Assembly (NCBI GenBank): GCA_963575745.1
Contig: CAUYUJ010019610.1
Location: 1 to 64,000 of the forward strand
Direction: 5' to 3'
DNA from: Prorocentrum cordatum
Lineage: Eukaryota > Sar > Dinophyceae > Prorocentrales > Prorocentraceae
Length of the DNA stretch: 64,000 nt
A model generated the notes under the pieces. That model did no database searches. It saw only the letters and a list, made by a program, of their open reading frames with translations, and was not told the origin of the DNA. This document shows positions 34,278 through 46,205 of this stretch, in pieces (position 1 is the first letter of the stretch; each line of letters begins with the position of its first letter). Position numbers and translations under genes: made by a program.

Positions 34278-34359
34278 CCCTCCAAGCAACACGAAACTGA
34301 CCAACTGCTGGATTGCGGTGATGGCGAAGGCCGCGGGGACGCCAGCCATTCCGAGCTCA
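34278..34359 (-). CDS. Transporter exon A (TPT/SLC35-type)
   Basis: The exon reads ELGMAGVPAAFAITAIQQLV then SFVLLGG. It matches the N-terminal helix of TPT-type transporters, in which a (F/V)P..LT.(I/L)Q..V.F pattern is conserved. The acceptor CTCCCACAG ends at 34360, and the GT donor is at 34277-34276 on the minus strand. The exon is 82 bases (one base plus 27 codons) and ends in phase 0, matching exon B at 15806. The intron to exon B would be about 18.5 kb and hold both LINEs. Preceding exons (start codon, first helix) were not found to the right. Because exon A is short and AT-richer than C and D, the link to B rests on family order and phase. Confidence 0.55.
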
Positions 34360-35495
34360 CTGTGGGAGCGAGGGTATTTTAATTCGTCTGGCAGCCGGGA
34401 AACACTTGACGGACAAATGATTAGGCTCAGTGTTATTCCCTGACCAATCGCCTACCCGCCTGCCCCGCGGCTGTCATCTCTACGCCCGCTTCATGTTTCA
34501 CCTGCTCCTGTCTCTACTCGTTTCATGCTGCTCATATCTGCCTCCTGTCATTATCAAATCTACTACGTAGCCACCAATTCCCGCTGCCATGCACATACGG
34601 TCCTCGTGTAAAAAAGTAAATCATTACTTCGCATACATGTACACCTTCCACTCCCAGACCTGTATGCCAAGTACAGAGACGCGCACCAATGCTACCTTGT
34701 GCCGCATCATGCCTCTCCAGATCCAAAAACACACATTGCCACTCGGAACCCTCACACATTGCACCTGCACTCCTACCCGGATCCCAGCTGGCCCATTGCC
34801 CTTCTGCCCCTTCCGCCCTCCTCGCCCCTCCTTTTGGGGGCCAGAGGCAACACGTATCCGTGGCAGCCCGCCGTGGGGAACCCGCCAGCGTGCCACTGCT
34901 GACGGGGCACCGGCCTCGCAGACGACCACGACGGAACCACGCGCCGACGGGGTCCCCACGGCGGCGCGTCATCGACACCCTGGCTCCCTCCACGGTATCA
35001 ATCACAGGCCGCCGGAGGGGGGACCCGTCGGCGTGGTGCCGCTGAGCGACCACCAGGCTGTCGGGCAGAAGCGGCGGAGCAGCACGCCGAGGGCCTCCCC
35101 ACGGCGGAGGGCCCGGACAAACAGAAAGCGGCATGCGCACAGTTTGTCTGAGGCCCGCGCGGCCCTCTGAGAAATTATGCTTGTGCTCCGTTTTTGATCT
35201 TCGAGCGTCATCGGTACTCTCCCCTCCCGAACCTCATCCTATAGCCCGCCCGTTTTTTATTCGCGGTAACGCCAATGATCGACCCGCCCCTCACTCCCTC
35301 CTTGGTCACGTCACGAGTCGCGCTGGCGCCGTCTGAATGAACCATTCTTGGGTTTCCCAAAGCGGGACCCGCGCGAACCGTGACGTGACCGCCCCCCTCT
35401 CCCCGCTCCCCCCGCTGGCACGCCCGTCATCTAAAGGAAGAGCACATGAAATTCGCCGGCCCAACGGGCCAGAGGCGTGCTACGATCTCCGGTGA
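34360..35495. other. No gene recognised; large imperfect inverted repeat
   Basis: From about 34870 to 35105 the sequence is an imperfect palindrome with arms of about 110 bases and a central CTCCCT. For example, CGCCGACGGGGTCCCC (about 34951) pairs with GGGGACCCGTCGGC (about 35018). The rest is unique. An upstream transporter exon may lie here but was not recognised. Confidence 0.5.
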
Positions 35496-37365
35496 CTACT
35501 TAACAATATTTCTAGTTCGCGCGCGCGGGGCGGCCCCTGGGGGTCCCCGGATACGCCGGGGGGCCCAACCGAAGTTTCTGGCGAACGCAATCTCGCCTTC
35601 CAGCTGTTGCGCCCCCACTGCGGCGCTGCACGCGGTGGGCGCAGTGGGAGACTTGGCCGGACTTGGCGGCTCCCTACCCGCAACCGGCAGCACGTCCGTC
35701 ATCGCGATCTCGCTGCCCTCTCTTGTCATTAAATTGGCGAGCAGCTTCTGGGCCGAATGCGCTTCGCCCCAAGCATGAAACGCCAGCCGAGGGGGCGTGC
35801 CTGTTGTAGCCAGGTGTACATTTAGATCCGCCCCATCGCTGCACCATGCCCGCACCTCCTCTTGCACGTGCTCGTGCAATTCCACGTCCAGTTCCCCGCC
35901 TGCCGCCCGGCACGCGCGACGCGCGCAATCCTCCAACATGGAGACCTTGCCGTCGCAATCCATGGGCCGCGGGAACTCCCGCGCCCCGATCGCCCGGCCC
36001 ACTATCCAGGGCCCTTCGGGGCCCAGCTGTTCCAGCCAGCCTGCCTTGAGACCGTTGCTCGGGAGAAAGTCCGCAGTCTTTGGAATAGACCACAGTACGG
36101 TGCCGATCTCGACCTGGCACGCGCGGTCGAGACCGTTCGCGGCCAACCGAAAAACCACACCCTCTTTGAGAATTCTCTGGGTTATGAGTTTTTCACGTTG
36201 GGCCATTGCGGCCACCACCTTGGCGGCGCTGTTGCGAAGACCCCAAAGTTCCGCATTCGCCTCCGAGGAACGCACCCCGCCACGCATCGAAACTTCTGAA
36301 GGACATGGACGTCTCCAAGAGTGCGCGGGTGGCGACCACTGCGCGGCAACCAGGGCGCGCAGCTGTTGCGGCTCGGGGCCGGTGCGGCCGTTGCGCAGCT
36401 GCTGCTGCCATTCTCCAAGAGTGCGCAGCTGTTGCGGCTGTTGCGGCTTGGAACGCCTGAACCGCTCGAACCCACTCTTGCCGCGCCGCTTCTGCTGCCT
36501 GCTGCCCCTCGCTCTGCACGTGGCGCGCGAGGTTTTCGCGGCGTCGGGAACACCCGCCGCCCTGGTCCATGGTGGATTTGCAACGATGGCCCTTGAACGC
36601 CGAGCAAAACAAGCAGATTGCAAATTGACCACCTGCGCGCCCTATCCAAGTTTCAGGCTTCAGGGTCACTGGATTCGTCGCAGACAGAGCGGCGCTCCAA
36701 GCCACCTCGTCTTTCCAAAATTTGCACGCGCCGCGAGTCATGACGTGCTTTGGGCAGTCGCGGCTGTTGACGTGCTCCTCCTGGGTCATGGACGCAGGCT
36801 CGAACTTCTCGACTGCTTTGCTCGCGGCGGCCTTCGCATTAGCCTTCGCTGTTGCATCTGCGGATGCCTCGCTGCTGGGGCCGCTGTCCACTGCGGCGCC
36901 GCTGCTGGAGCTGCTGCTAGAACCGCCGCTGGAGCCGCTGTTGCAGCCGTCGGCCTCGGCAACTCCAGCGGCGTCGGCAGCTCCGTCGGCGTCGTCGGCG
37001 TCGGGCGCTACTACGTCGGCTTCGGCGCCCAAGCTGTCGCAACCAGGGCTCTGGGGGGCCGCGGGGCTCGAGGGGGCCGCAGGGCTCGAAGGGGCTGCGC
37101 GGCTCGAGGAGGCCGCAAGGCTCGATGGGGGCCGCAAGGCTCGAGGGGGCCGCAAGGCTCGAGGAAGCCGCCCGGCTCGAGGAGCCCGCGCGGCTCGAGG
37201 GGGCCGCAGGGCCCAAGGGGGCCGCAGTTCTCGAGGGGGTCGCGCGGCTCGAGGAAACCGCGCGGCTCGAGGGGGCCGCGCGGCTCGAGGGGGCCGCAGG
37301 ACTGGAGGGGGCCGCGCGGCTCGAAGCAAGGCATGGGGGCGACGACATTGCCTGGCTTGAGCCAA
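35496..37365 (-). pseudogene. Zinc-finger, transposase-like gene, frameshifted
   Basis: Two minus-strand frames overlap. The upstream frame (37365-36193) has a low-complexity Ala/Pro/Arg then Asp/Ser-rich N-terminus made by a minisatellite. It continues with EEHVNSRDCPKHVMTRGACK, and then a BED-like finger (CLFCSAF...ENLARHVQSEGQ, about 36540-36635) in which the last histidine is replaced. The downstream frame (about 36295-35496) continues with RSSEANAELWGLRNSAAKVV and HVQEEVRAWCSDGADLNVHL. I associate this architecture with multicopy dinoflagellate proteins that look derived from DNA transposons. A frame change near 36290 separates the parts. The catalytic core of a named transposase family was not seen, so the function is unproven. 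Confidence 0.45.
37050..37335. repeat. 15-18 bp minisatellite GGCTCGAGGGGGCCGC
   Basis: Fifteen or more copies of GGCTCGAGGGGGCCGC-like units with XhoI-type CTCGAG cores. It is in frame with, and forms the low-complexity N-terminus of, the overlapping minus-strand ORF. Confidence 0.85.
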
Positions 37366-37374
37366 GTTCTACGG

Positions 37375-37892
37375 AAGATGATGGTGACGATGATGATGAC
37401 GATGATGATGATGCTGATGATGATGGTGATGATGATGATGATGATGAGGATGATGATGGTGATGATGATGATGAGTATGATGATGATGATGATGGTGGTA
37501 ATGATGACGATGGTGATGGTGATAGTGATGGTGGTGGTGATGGTGATGATGATAATTATGATGACGATGATGATGACGATGATGATGGTGATGATGATGA
37601 TGGTTGTGATGATGATGGTGATGGTGGTGGTGATGGTGATGGTGATGGTGGTGGTGATGGTGATGATGATGAAGATGATGCTGATGATGATGACGATGAT
37701 GATGATGATGGTAATTATGATGGTGATGGTGATGGTGATGATGATGACGATGATGATGATGACGATGATGATGGTGATGATGATGGTGATGATGATGGTG
37801 ATGGTGATGGTGGTGGTGATGGTGATGATGATGATGAAGATGAAGATGATGACGGTGATGGGGATGATCTTGGTTGTACCTCTAAAATAAGA
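37375..37892. repeat. GAT/GGT microsatellite
   Basis: About 500 bases of GAT, GAC and GGT triplets, ending exactly where the first 3.8-kb tandem unit begins. On the other strand it is the same CAT/CAC motif seen at each unit junction. Confidence 0.95.
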
Positions 37893-37975
37893 TGACCACC
37901 GTCATCACCATCGACATCAGCATCACCACATGGAAACTCTCAACTGACTCAACTAAAACCTAAAGACAGCCAGCC

Positions 37976-38455
37976 TCACACGTTGCGTGGCCCAGTAGGG
38001 AGCTCCACCGAAGGCGCAATGGCAGGGTTCGCAGGGCGCTCCCGCTCCATTTCGGCACACCCTTCACAAAATCTGTGGCCCCCCAGGGAGCCCCACCGAA
38101 GGCGGAGCGGCAGGGTTCGCAGGGCGCTCCCGCTCCATTTCGGCACACCCCTTCACAAGTTCCGGGGGCTCCCGGGGAGCTCCACCGAAGGCGCAGTGGC
38201 TTGTTTCGCACGGCGCTCCCGCCCCTTTTTGGCACACCCCTCACACGTTGCGCGGCCCAGTCGGGAGCTCCACCGAAGGCGCAATGGCAGGGTTCGCAAG
38301 GCGCTCCCGCTCGATTTCGGCATAACCCTCGCATGTTCCGTGGCCCGCCAGGGAGCTCCACCGAAGGCGCAGTGGCAGGGTTCGCAAGGCGTTCCCGCCC
38401 CATTTCGGCACACCTTCAAACTTTTCGTGACCCCGTAAGGAGCTCCACCAAAAGC
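37976..38455. repeat. 88-bp tandem repeat block, six copies (unit 1)
   Basis: GAGCTCCACCGAAGGCG-type starts fall at 38000, 38088, 38177, 38265, 38353 and 38440, a period of 87-89. Because 88 is not a multiple of 3, the protein repeats read across it rotate frame and are not coding. Equivalent blocks lie at about 41774-42253 and 45574-46053. Each monomer holds GGCGCAGTGG and GGTTCGCAAGGC, which resemble pol III A and B boxes but lie too close together. Confidence 0.9.
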
Positions 38456-38546
38456 TGCACGCAACATGAGGTATCCACGAATTCATCTTGCTGGGCCTGT
38501 CGCCGGGATACTTTGCTTGATTGTTTTCGTTATTTTCTTGTTTCGC

Positions 38547-38548
<2 letters not shown>

Positions 38549-38611
<63 letters not shown>
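38549..38611. repeat. CT dinucleotide microsatellite (unit 1)
   Basis: Uninterrupted CT. Counterparts at 42339-42414 and 46139-46204 differ in length, as expected for slippage after duplication. Confidence 0.97.
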
Positions 38612-38612
<1 letters not shown>

Positions 38613-39095
38613 GATCATGGGCTGGGTACCGATGGGGAGGGGGGGGGCTTGCAGAGACACGGGGGCGCGGAGAGGGGCGAACACGATGACCAGAACCACG
38701 ATGATCAGGAGTCTTTTTCTCACACCTCGCAAGGATGAGGCGACAAAATGAGCCCCACACACCTCCCAAGAAGGCAGTCCGCTTACGCCCGAGAGTGTCA
38801 GAGGCCAAACGCCTGCAGACAGCGTTCACGGCGTGCTTGCGCTGAAAAAACCACAATGGCTTGTGTTCTCAGCAGAAGGTGCCGGGGATGCAGCGGCCAG
38901 CACTGTACATGAGCTGCTACCTTGGGCTGCAGCTCGCTGGACATTGCTGCGTGAAAATGCGCTGCTACCTTGGGCTGCAGTGCCACGCAACTAAAAACCC
39001 CAGCATTATTTCTCCCACGCGGCACTTGAACGAGAGATGGACATGCTTGGTTCGCGCATGAATTCTCTGTCCTGAGTCCTGAGTCCTGAGTCCGC

Positions 39096-40939
39096 TTAAA
39101 ATGCGAGGTAGCGCTTGCAGCGCAAATCGGGATTGGTGACGGAGGAATGGTCCCCACCGCCGAGCAAACCACCGACTGGATACCCCGACTTGCCCAAGTT
39201 CTTGACAAACATATTCAGGTAGGGAATGCCTCCGCCAGTGCGGCCCCATACGGTCTTCAATTTAATGCTGTGGAAGCTCATCCAGCCCGTTCCCTTTCGA
39301 TGGGCCTGCGGCTGCTTGGCCGTGTAATGGAAGCCGCCCTCGCGCACGTCGCCCGCCCACTTGCCGGTCACATTAATGGATACAAAGTAAACGTCCGAGC
39401 ATGCGTCGCCACAACGCTGTGCCACGGCCGCGACGGCCAGGAGCGTCGCGCTCTCCGCTGCAAACTGTGGGACCTCGACCAGCAAGTGCCTGCCGTCTTT
39501 GAGGAGATCAAAACGCTCCCCGTGTATATTTACCAGGTGAGGATCCCCGACTGCAGCAGCAATCGCTGCAGGCGTACGGGCTGGCGTAGGGGCAGGCGTC
39601 GGCGCCTTCTTGGAAAATCTGGAAGGTTTTTGGAGCCCAGAGAGATATGGAGAACTGCGAGGCATTGAAACGTTTCTAAGGATCTCAATTGGTCGATGGG
39701 AAAAGGCAATGCTGAAGATATCGATGGTGATGATGCGGGGCGTGGGCGTGGCGCGCGCTCTTTCAATCGACAGGAGACGAGGTGGTGGGTGACGAAACAA
39801 ACAGCAAGAGGGCGAGGCAAAGGCAACGCTGGGAGCGGGTGAGGGCCATGCGCCAGGGCGAGAACGAGAATGACGCAGAAAGACAATAAAGGGCGCCTCA
39901 CTAATCGCGAGGACGACAGTGAAGGTCATTTCCAGATTAGCCGAAAGGATTTTCATGTGGGGTCTTCCCGTCGGGGGAATTGTCTCTGGACACCCCGCGC
40001 AGGAACACACAGGAACACACACTCACTGACACTCACATGCACTCACACACAGACCATCTTGCCCACCTTGACCATCACTCGATCACCCACTCACTCACCC
40101 ACTCACTCATCATAGGCATCATCCTCATCATCACTCATTCAATCATTCACTCACTCACTCACTCACTCACACACCCACTCGTTCGCTAGCTTGAATATGG
40201 GGGGAGTAGCAGGCGGCAGCCTCGTCTGTGAGCGAACTGTGAGGAAGTCTCAGGCGGAAATCTGGGGCGGCGCTGGTGCTGGCGTAGGTGCCGGCGTTGG
40301 TGCTGGCGTTGGTGCTGGCGTCGGGTCCAGCGTCGGCGCAAGCGTCGGGAAGGGCGTCGGGTCGTCGGCGCAGCACACCACACCTGTAACGCCGCTGGTA
40401 GAAATGGTACAGCCTGGATTTTAGGCATCAATACGGCCGCCCTGCATGCAACTCGTCGAAGTGTAGACTCGCGCCCCTGACCCCATGCCGGCCAAGTCTG
40501 GGTCGGTACCTCCTGAGACCGAGCACTTGAAGACACCGTTGACACTCTGGGAGGCGCTGCTGCACCCATTCGTACAGCACGTCGCAAAGCATGCTCCACA
40601 ATCGTGATTGGAATCGTAAGCGAACCTGCCGCTGAAAGCCAAGGCATCGGTCTTCTGTATGTTCATGTCCCAAACGTCTTGGCCAGTGCACACGTGCCAA
40701 CCAGCAGCACAGCCTGGCGCTGACGCAACGTGGTAGCCATACACAGCGGAGCTACAAGCAGCGATGTTTGGAAATGCTGCCAAATCCGTGAACCCCTCAC
40801 GCGTGCCATCTGCGCAACCGGTTGCGCTACTGTTGACGGCTGCACGGGCGGCCGTTGGCTTCGCATCGCCAACGCCGAGCTGAAAGGCCTCGCCGCGGGC
40901 GAAGATGAAGAAGAGCACTGAACTGCGTGACGCCATCAT
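39096..40939 (-). pseudogene. Secreted Cys-rich / VWD-like protein gene, copy 1 (premature stop)
   Basis: This has the same two-exon layout as copy 2. Exon 1 is about 40939-40256 and exon 2 about 39605-39096. In exon 1 the codon that is CAA (Gln) in copy 2 is TAA at 40423-40421, from a single C to T change on the coding strand. It truncates the protein after the Cys-rich domain and before the linker and GDPHL domain. Exon 2 is otherwise open and ends RCKRYLAF. It differs from copy 2 at a few residues (for example GRHLLVEVP against GSHLLVEVP, and VSINVTG against APINVTG). A truncated secreted product is still possible. Confidence 0.75.
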
Positions 40940-42336
40940 GTCTGCGCAGACGCTGCGGCTCTGCAGTGAAGTGAAAGTTCGGAGGGTAAACAGGAATGCT
41001 TGTATGCGCGCGGACGCAAGCTGCCAGGCCCTCTTGAAGCCCTCGTGGCACTCTCCGGGGTCTGTTCGGCCGTTTTCGAAGCCTTTTGGGCCGTCTTGGG
41101 GTCCTATTTGCCGCAATTGACTACCATTTCGGCTACTATTTTTTGGTGGGGGCGCGTGTTAACGCCGAAGTGCCCCCGCCCCACCTCTCCTATGGAACCC
41201 CTCCCAAGAAAGCTAGTAGCCCCACAAAAACGTCGTCGCTCGTACCTCGCTCTCTCTGCCACCTCCAAGGGTCCCCCCACGGAGCCGCACGAGGGGGCGC
41301 GGGGCAATGTGCGCAAGAATGCTTCGCGCACCGTGCTTACTGGCCTGGTCAACCGCTGAGAAAATTCGGCCACCATTCCACTCTTCTCGTGTAGCGGCGG
41401 GGCCCCAGTACAGTGTTGTCATCGGGGGACATTTCGAAAAGGGGCCCGTTCGGCGACGGGGCCCGCATACAGCGTTGCCAGGGTGCGTCTCATGGATTCG
41501 AAAATCGAAAGCATCTTCGCGCAGTTTGAATTTCGGACAAGGAGATTTCGCTGTCGGTCGCACACGTGTCTTCGAAGAATCAGGATTGGCCGGAGTCGCA
41601 ATGTCGACTTCGGGGCCGACTGCTTTCGATATCAAATCGAAACTGTGATTTCGAGGGGGCCTCAAGCGAAAACCATACTTTCGACGTTTCGGGCTACCGT
41701 CATCACCATCGACATCAGCATCACCACATGGAAACACTCAACTGACTCAACTAAAACCTAAAGACAGCCAGCCTCACACGTTGCGTGGCCCAGTAGGGAG
41801 CTCCACCGAAGGCGCGATGGCAGGGTTCGCAGGGCGCTCCCGCTCCATTTCGGCACACCCTTCACAAATTCCGTGGCCCCCCAGGGAGCCCCACCGAAGG
41901 CGGAGCGGCAGGGTTCGCAGGGCGCTCCCGCTCCATTTCGGCACGCTCCTCGCAAGTTCCGTGGCCCCCCGGGGAGCTCTACCGAAGGCGCAGTGGCTTG
42001 GTTCGCACGGCGCTCCCGCCCATTTTTGGCACACCCCTCGCACGTTGCGCGGCCCAGTCGGGGGCGCCACCGAAGGCGCAATGGCAGGGTTCGCAAGGCG
42101 CCCCCGCTCGATTTCGGCATAACCCTCACATGTTCCGTGGCCCGCCAGGGAGCTCCACCGAAGGCGCAGTGGCAGGGTTCGCAAGGCGTTCCCGCCCCAT
42201 TTCGGCATACCTTCAAACTTTTCGTGACCCCGTAAGGAGCTCCACCAAAGGCTGCACGCAGAATGAGGTATCCACGAATTCATCTTGCTGGGCCTGTCGC
42301 CGGGATACTTTGCTTGATTGTTTTCGTTATTTTCTC

Positions 42337-42415
<79 letters not shown>

Positions 42416-42896
42416 GATCATGGGATGGGTGCCGATGGGGGGGGGGGGGCTTGCAGAGACACGGGGGCGCGGAGTGGGGCGAAGACGATGACCAGAACCA
42501 CGAGGATCAGGCGTTTTTTTCTCACACCTCGCAAGGATGAGGCGACAAAATGAGTCCCACACACCTCCCAAGAACGCAGTCCGCTTACGCCCGAGAGTGT
42601 CAGAGGCCAAACGCCTGCTGACAGCGTTCATGGCGTGCTTGCGCTGAAAGAACCACAATGGCTTGTGTTCTCAGCAGAAGGTGCCGGGGGTGCAGCGGCC
42701 AGCACTGTACATGAGCTGCTACCTTGGGCTGCAGCTCGCTGGACATTGCTGCGTGAAAATGCGCTGCTACCTTGGGCTGCAGTGCCACGCAACTAAAAAC
42801 TCAGCAATATTTCTCCCACGCGGCACTTGAACGAGAGATGGACATGCTTGGTTCGCGCATGAATTCTCTGTCCTGAGTCCTGAGTCCTGAGTCCGC

Positions 42897-44739
42897 TTAA
42901 AATGCGAGGTAGCGCTTGCAGCGCAAATCGGGATTGGTGACGGAGGAATGGTCCCCACCGCCGAGCAAACCACCGACTGGATACCCCGACTTGCCCAAGT
43001 TCTTGACAAACATATTCAGGTAGGGAATGCCTCCGCCAGTGCGGCCCCATACGGTCTTCAATTTAATGCTGTGGAAGCTCATCCAGCCCGTTCCATTTCG
43101 ATGGGCCTGCGGCTGCTTGGCCGTGTAATGGAAGCCGCCCTCGCGCACGTCGCCCGCCCACTTGCCGGTCACATTAATGGGTGCAAAGTAAACGTCCGAG
43201 CATGCGTCGCCACAACGCTGTGCCACGGCCGCGACGGCCAGGAGCGTCGCGCTCTCCGCTGCAAACTGTGGGACCTCGACCAGCAAGTGACTGCCGTCTT
43301 TGAGGAGATCAAAACGCTCCCCGTGTATATTTACCAGGTGAGGATCCCCGACTGCAGCAGCAATCGCTGCAGGCGTACGGGCTGGCGTAGGGGCAGGCGT
43401 CGGCGCCTTCTTGGGAAATCTGGAAGGTTTTTGGAGCCCAGAGAGATATGGAGAACTGCGAGGCATGGAAACGTTTCTAAGGATCTCAATTGGTCGATGG
43501 GAAAAGGCAATGCTGAAGATATCGATGGTGATGATGCGGGGCGTGGGCGTGGCGCGCGCTCTTTCAATCGACAGGAGACGAGGTGGTGGGCGACGAAACA
43601 AACAGCAAGAGGGCGAGGCAAAGGCAACGCTGGGAGCGGGTGAGGGCCATGCGCCAGGGCGAGAATGAGAATGACGCAGAAAGACAATAAGGGCGCCTCA
43701 CTAATCGCGAGGACGACAGTGAAGGTCATTTCCAGATTAGCCGAAAGGATTTTCATGTGGGGTCTTCCCGTCGGGGGAATTGTCTCTGGACACCCCGCGC
43801 AGGAACACACAGGAACACACACTCACTGACACTCACATGCACTCACACACAGACCATCTTGACCACCTTGACCATCACTCGATCACCCACTCACTCACCC
43901 ACTCACTCATCATAGGCATCATCCTCATCATCACTCATTCAATCATTCACTCACTCACTCACTCACTCACACACCCACTCATTCGCTAGCTTGAATATGG
44001 GGGGAGTAGCAGGCGGCAGCCTCGTCTGTGAGCGAACTGTGAGGAAGTCTCAGGCGGAAATCTGGGGCGGCGCTGGTGCTGGCGTAGGTGCCGGCGTTGG
44101 TGCTGGCGTTGGTGCTGGCGTCGGGTCCAGCGTCGGCGCAAGCGTCGGGAAGGGCGTCGGGTCGTCGGCGCAGCACACCACACCGGTAACGCCGCTGGTA
44201 GAAATGGTACAGCCTGGATTTTGGGCATCAATACGGCCGCCCTGCATGCAACTCGTCGAAGTGTAGACTCGCGCCCCTGACCCCATGCCGGCCAAGTCTG
44301 GGTCGGTACCTCCTGAGACCGGGCACTTGAAGACACCGTTGACACTCCGGGAGGCGCTGCTGCACCCATTCGTACAGCACGTCGCAAAGCATGCTCCACA
44401 ATCGTGATTGGAATCGTAAGCGAACCTGCCGCTGAAAGCCAAGGCATTGGTCTTCTGTATGTTCATGTCCCAAACGTCTTGGCCAGTGCACACGTGCCAA
44501 CCAGCAGCACAGCCTGGCGCTGACGCAACGTGGTAGCCATAAACAGCGGAGCTACAAGCAGCGATGTTTGGAAATGCTGCCAAATCCGTGAACCCCTCAC
44601 GCGTGCCATCTGCGCAACCGGTTGCGCTACTGTTGACGGCTGCACGGGCGGCCGTTGGCTTCGCATCGCCAACGCCGAGCTGAAAGGCCTCGCCGCGGGC
44701 GAAGATGAAGAAGAGCACTGAACTGCGTGACGCCATCAT
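42897..44739 (-). CDS. Secreted protein: Cys-rich domain, Pro/Thr linker, GDPHL (VWD-like) domain; copy 2
   Basis: Exon 1 (44739 to about 44056) starts MMASRSSVLFFIFARGEAFQ, a plausible signal peptide. The start is supported by a stop just upstream in this copy. The mature part begins near NSSATGCADGTREGF and contains CAAGWHVCTGQDVWDMNIQK, RFAYDSNHDCGACFATCC and further cysteines, then a PTPAPTPAP linker. Exon 2 (about 43406-42897) resumes PTPAPTPARTP and continues AVGDPHLVNIHGERFDLLKD, HLLVEVPQ and a GYPVGGLLGGGDH end. GDPHL...ERFD is typical of von Willebrand type D-like domains in extracellular proteins. The intron (about 650 bp, ACTC repeats) most simply starts GCCTGA and ends AAGAAG (GC-AG). 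A 10-bp direct repeat (GGAAATCTGG on the plus strand) lies at both ends. The role is unknown; cell-surface or secreted matrix protein is the inference. Confidence 0.75.
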
Positions 44740-46134
44740 GTCTGCGCAGACGCTGCGGCTCTGCAGTGAAGTGAAAGTTCAGAGGGTAAACAGGAATGCT
44801 TGTATGCGCGCGGACGCAAGCTGCCGGGCCCTCTTGAAGCCCTCGTGGCACTCTCCGGGGTCTGTTCGGCCGTTTTCGAAGCCTTTTGGACCGTCTTGGG
44901 GTCCTATTTGCCGCAATTGACTACCATTTCGGCTACTATTTTTTGGTGGGGGCGCGTGTTAACGCCAAAGTGCCCCCGCCCCACCTCTCCTATGGAACCC
45001 CTCCCAAGAAAGCTAGTAGCCCCACAAAAACGTCGTCGCTCGTACCTCGCTCTCTCTGCCACCTCCAAGGGTCCCCCCACAGAGCCGCGCGAGGGGACAC
45101 GGGGCAATGTGCGCAAGAATGCTTCGCGCACCGTGCTTACTGGCCTGGTCAACCGCTGAGAAATTTCGGCCACCATTCCACTCTTCTCGTGTAGCGGCGG
45201 GGCCCCAGTACAGCGTTGTCATCGGGGGACATTTCGAAAAGGGGCCCGTTCGGCGACGGGGCCCGCATACAGCGTTGCCAGGGTGCGTCTCATGGATTCG
45301 AAAATCGAAAGCATCTTCGCGCAGTTTGAATTTCGGACAAGGAGATTTCGCTGTCGGTCGCACACGTGTCTTCGAAGAATCAGGATTGGCCAGAGTCGCA
45401 ATGTCGACTTCGGGGCCGACTGCTTTCGATATCAAATCGAAACTGTGATTTCGAGGGGGCCTCAAGCGAAAACCATACTTTCGACGTTTCGGGCTACCGT
45501 CATCACCATCGACATCAGCATCACCACGTGGAAACACTCAACTGACTCAACTAAAACCTAAAGACAGCCAGCCTCACACGTTGCGTGGCCCAGTAGGGAG
45601 CTCCACCGAAGGCGCGATGGCAGGGTTCGCAGGGCGCCCCCGCTCCATTTCGGCACACCCTTCACAAATTCCGTGGCCCCCCAGGGAGCCCCGCCGAAGG
45701 CGGAGCGGCAGGGTTCGCAGGGCGCTCCCGCTCCATTTCGGCACGCTCCTCGCAAGTGCCGTGGCCCCCCGGGGAGCTCTACCGAAGGCGCAGTGGCTTG
45801 GTTCGCACGGCGCTCCCGCCCATTTTTGGCACACCCCTCGCACGTTGCGTGGCCCAGTCGGGAGCGCCACCGAAGGCGCAATGGCAGGGTTCGCAAGGCG
45901 CCCCCGCTCGATTTCGGCATAACCCTCACATGTTCCGTGGTCCGCCAGGGAGCTCCACCGAAGGCGCAGTGGCAGGGTTCGCAAGGCGTTCCCGCCCCAT
46001 TTCGGCATACCTTCAAACTTTTCGTGACCCCGTAAGGAGCTCCACCAAAAGCTGCACGCAGAATGAGGTATCCACGAATTCATCTTGCTGGGCCTGTCGC
46101 CGGGATACTTTGCTTGATTGTTTTCGTTATTTTC

Positions 46135-46205
<71 letters not shown>

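Noticed and set aside
37960-38467. Periodic proteins read from the 88-bp block (LRLRWSSL..GH.TCEG).
   Set aside because: The period is not a multiple of three, so the frame rotates from copy to copy. Not coding.
38549-38611. Ser-Leu or Arg-Glu repeat proteins at CT/GA tracts (also near 42.4, 46.2, 54.3, 57.2 and 58.9 kb).
   Set aside because: Dinucleotide microsatellite translation.
41120-41150. CTACCATTTCGGCTAC as a relic dinoflagellate spliced leader.
   Set aside because: Only a partial resemblance, on the strand opposite to the gene, and not followed by the leader's conserved end.
41213-41737. A 174-residue minus-strand ORF conserved in units 1 and 2 (second copy at 45013-45537).
   Set aside because: The units are too recently duplicated for conservation to mean anything. 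There is no domain or codon bias.
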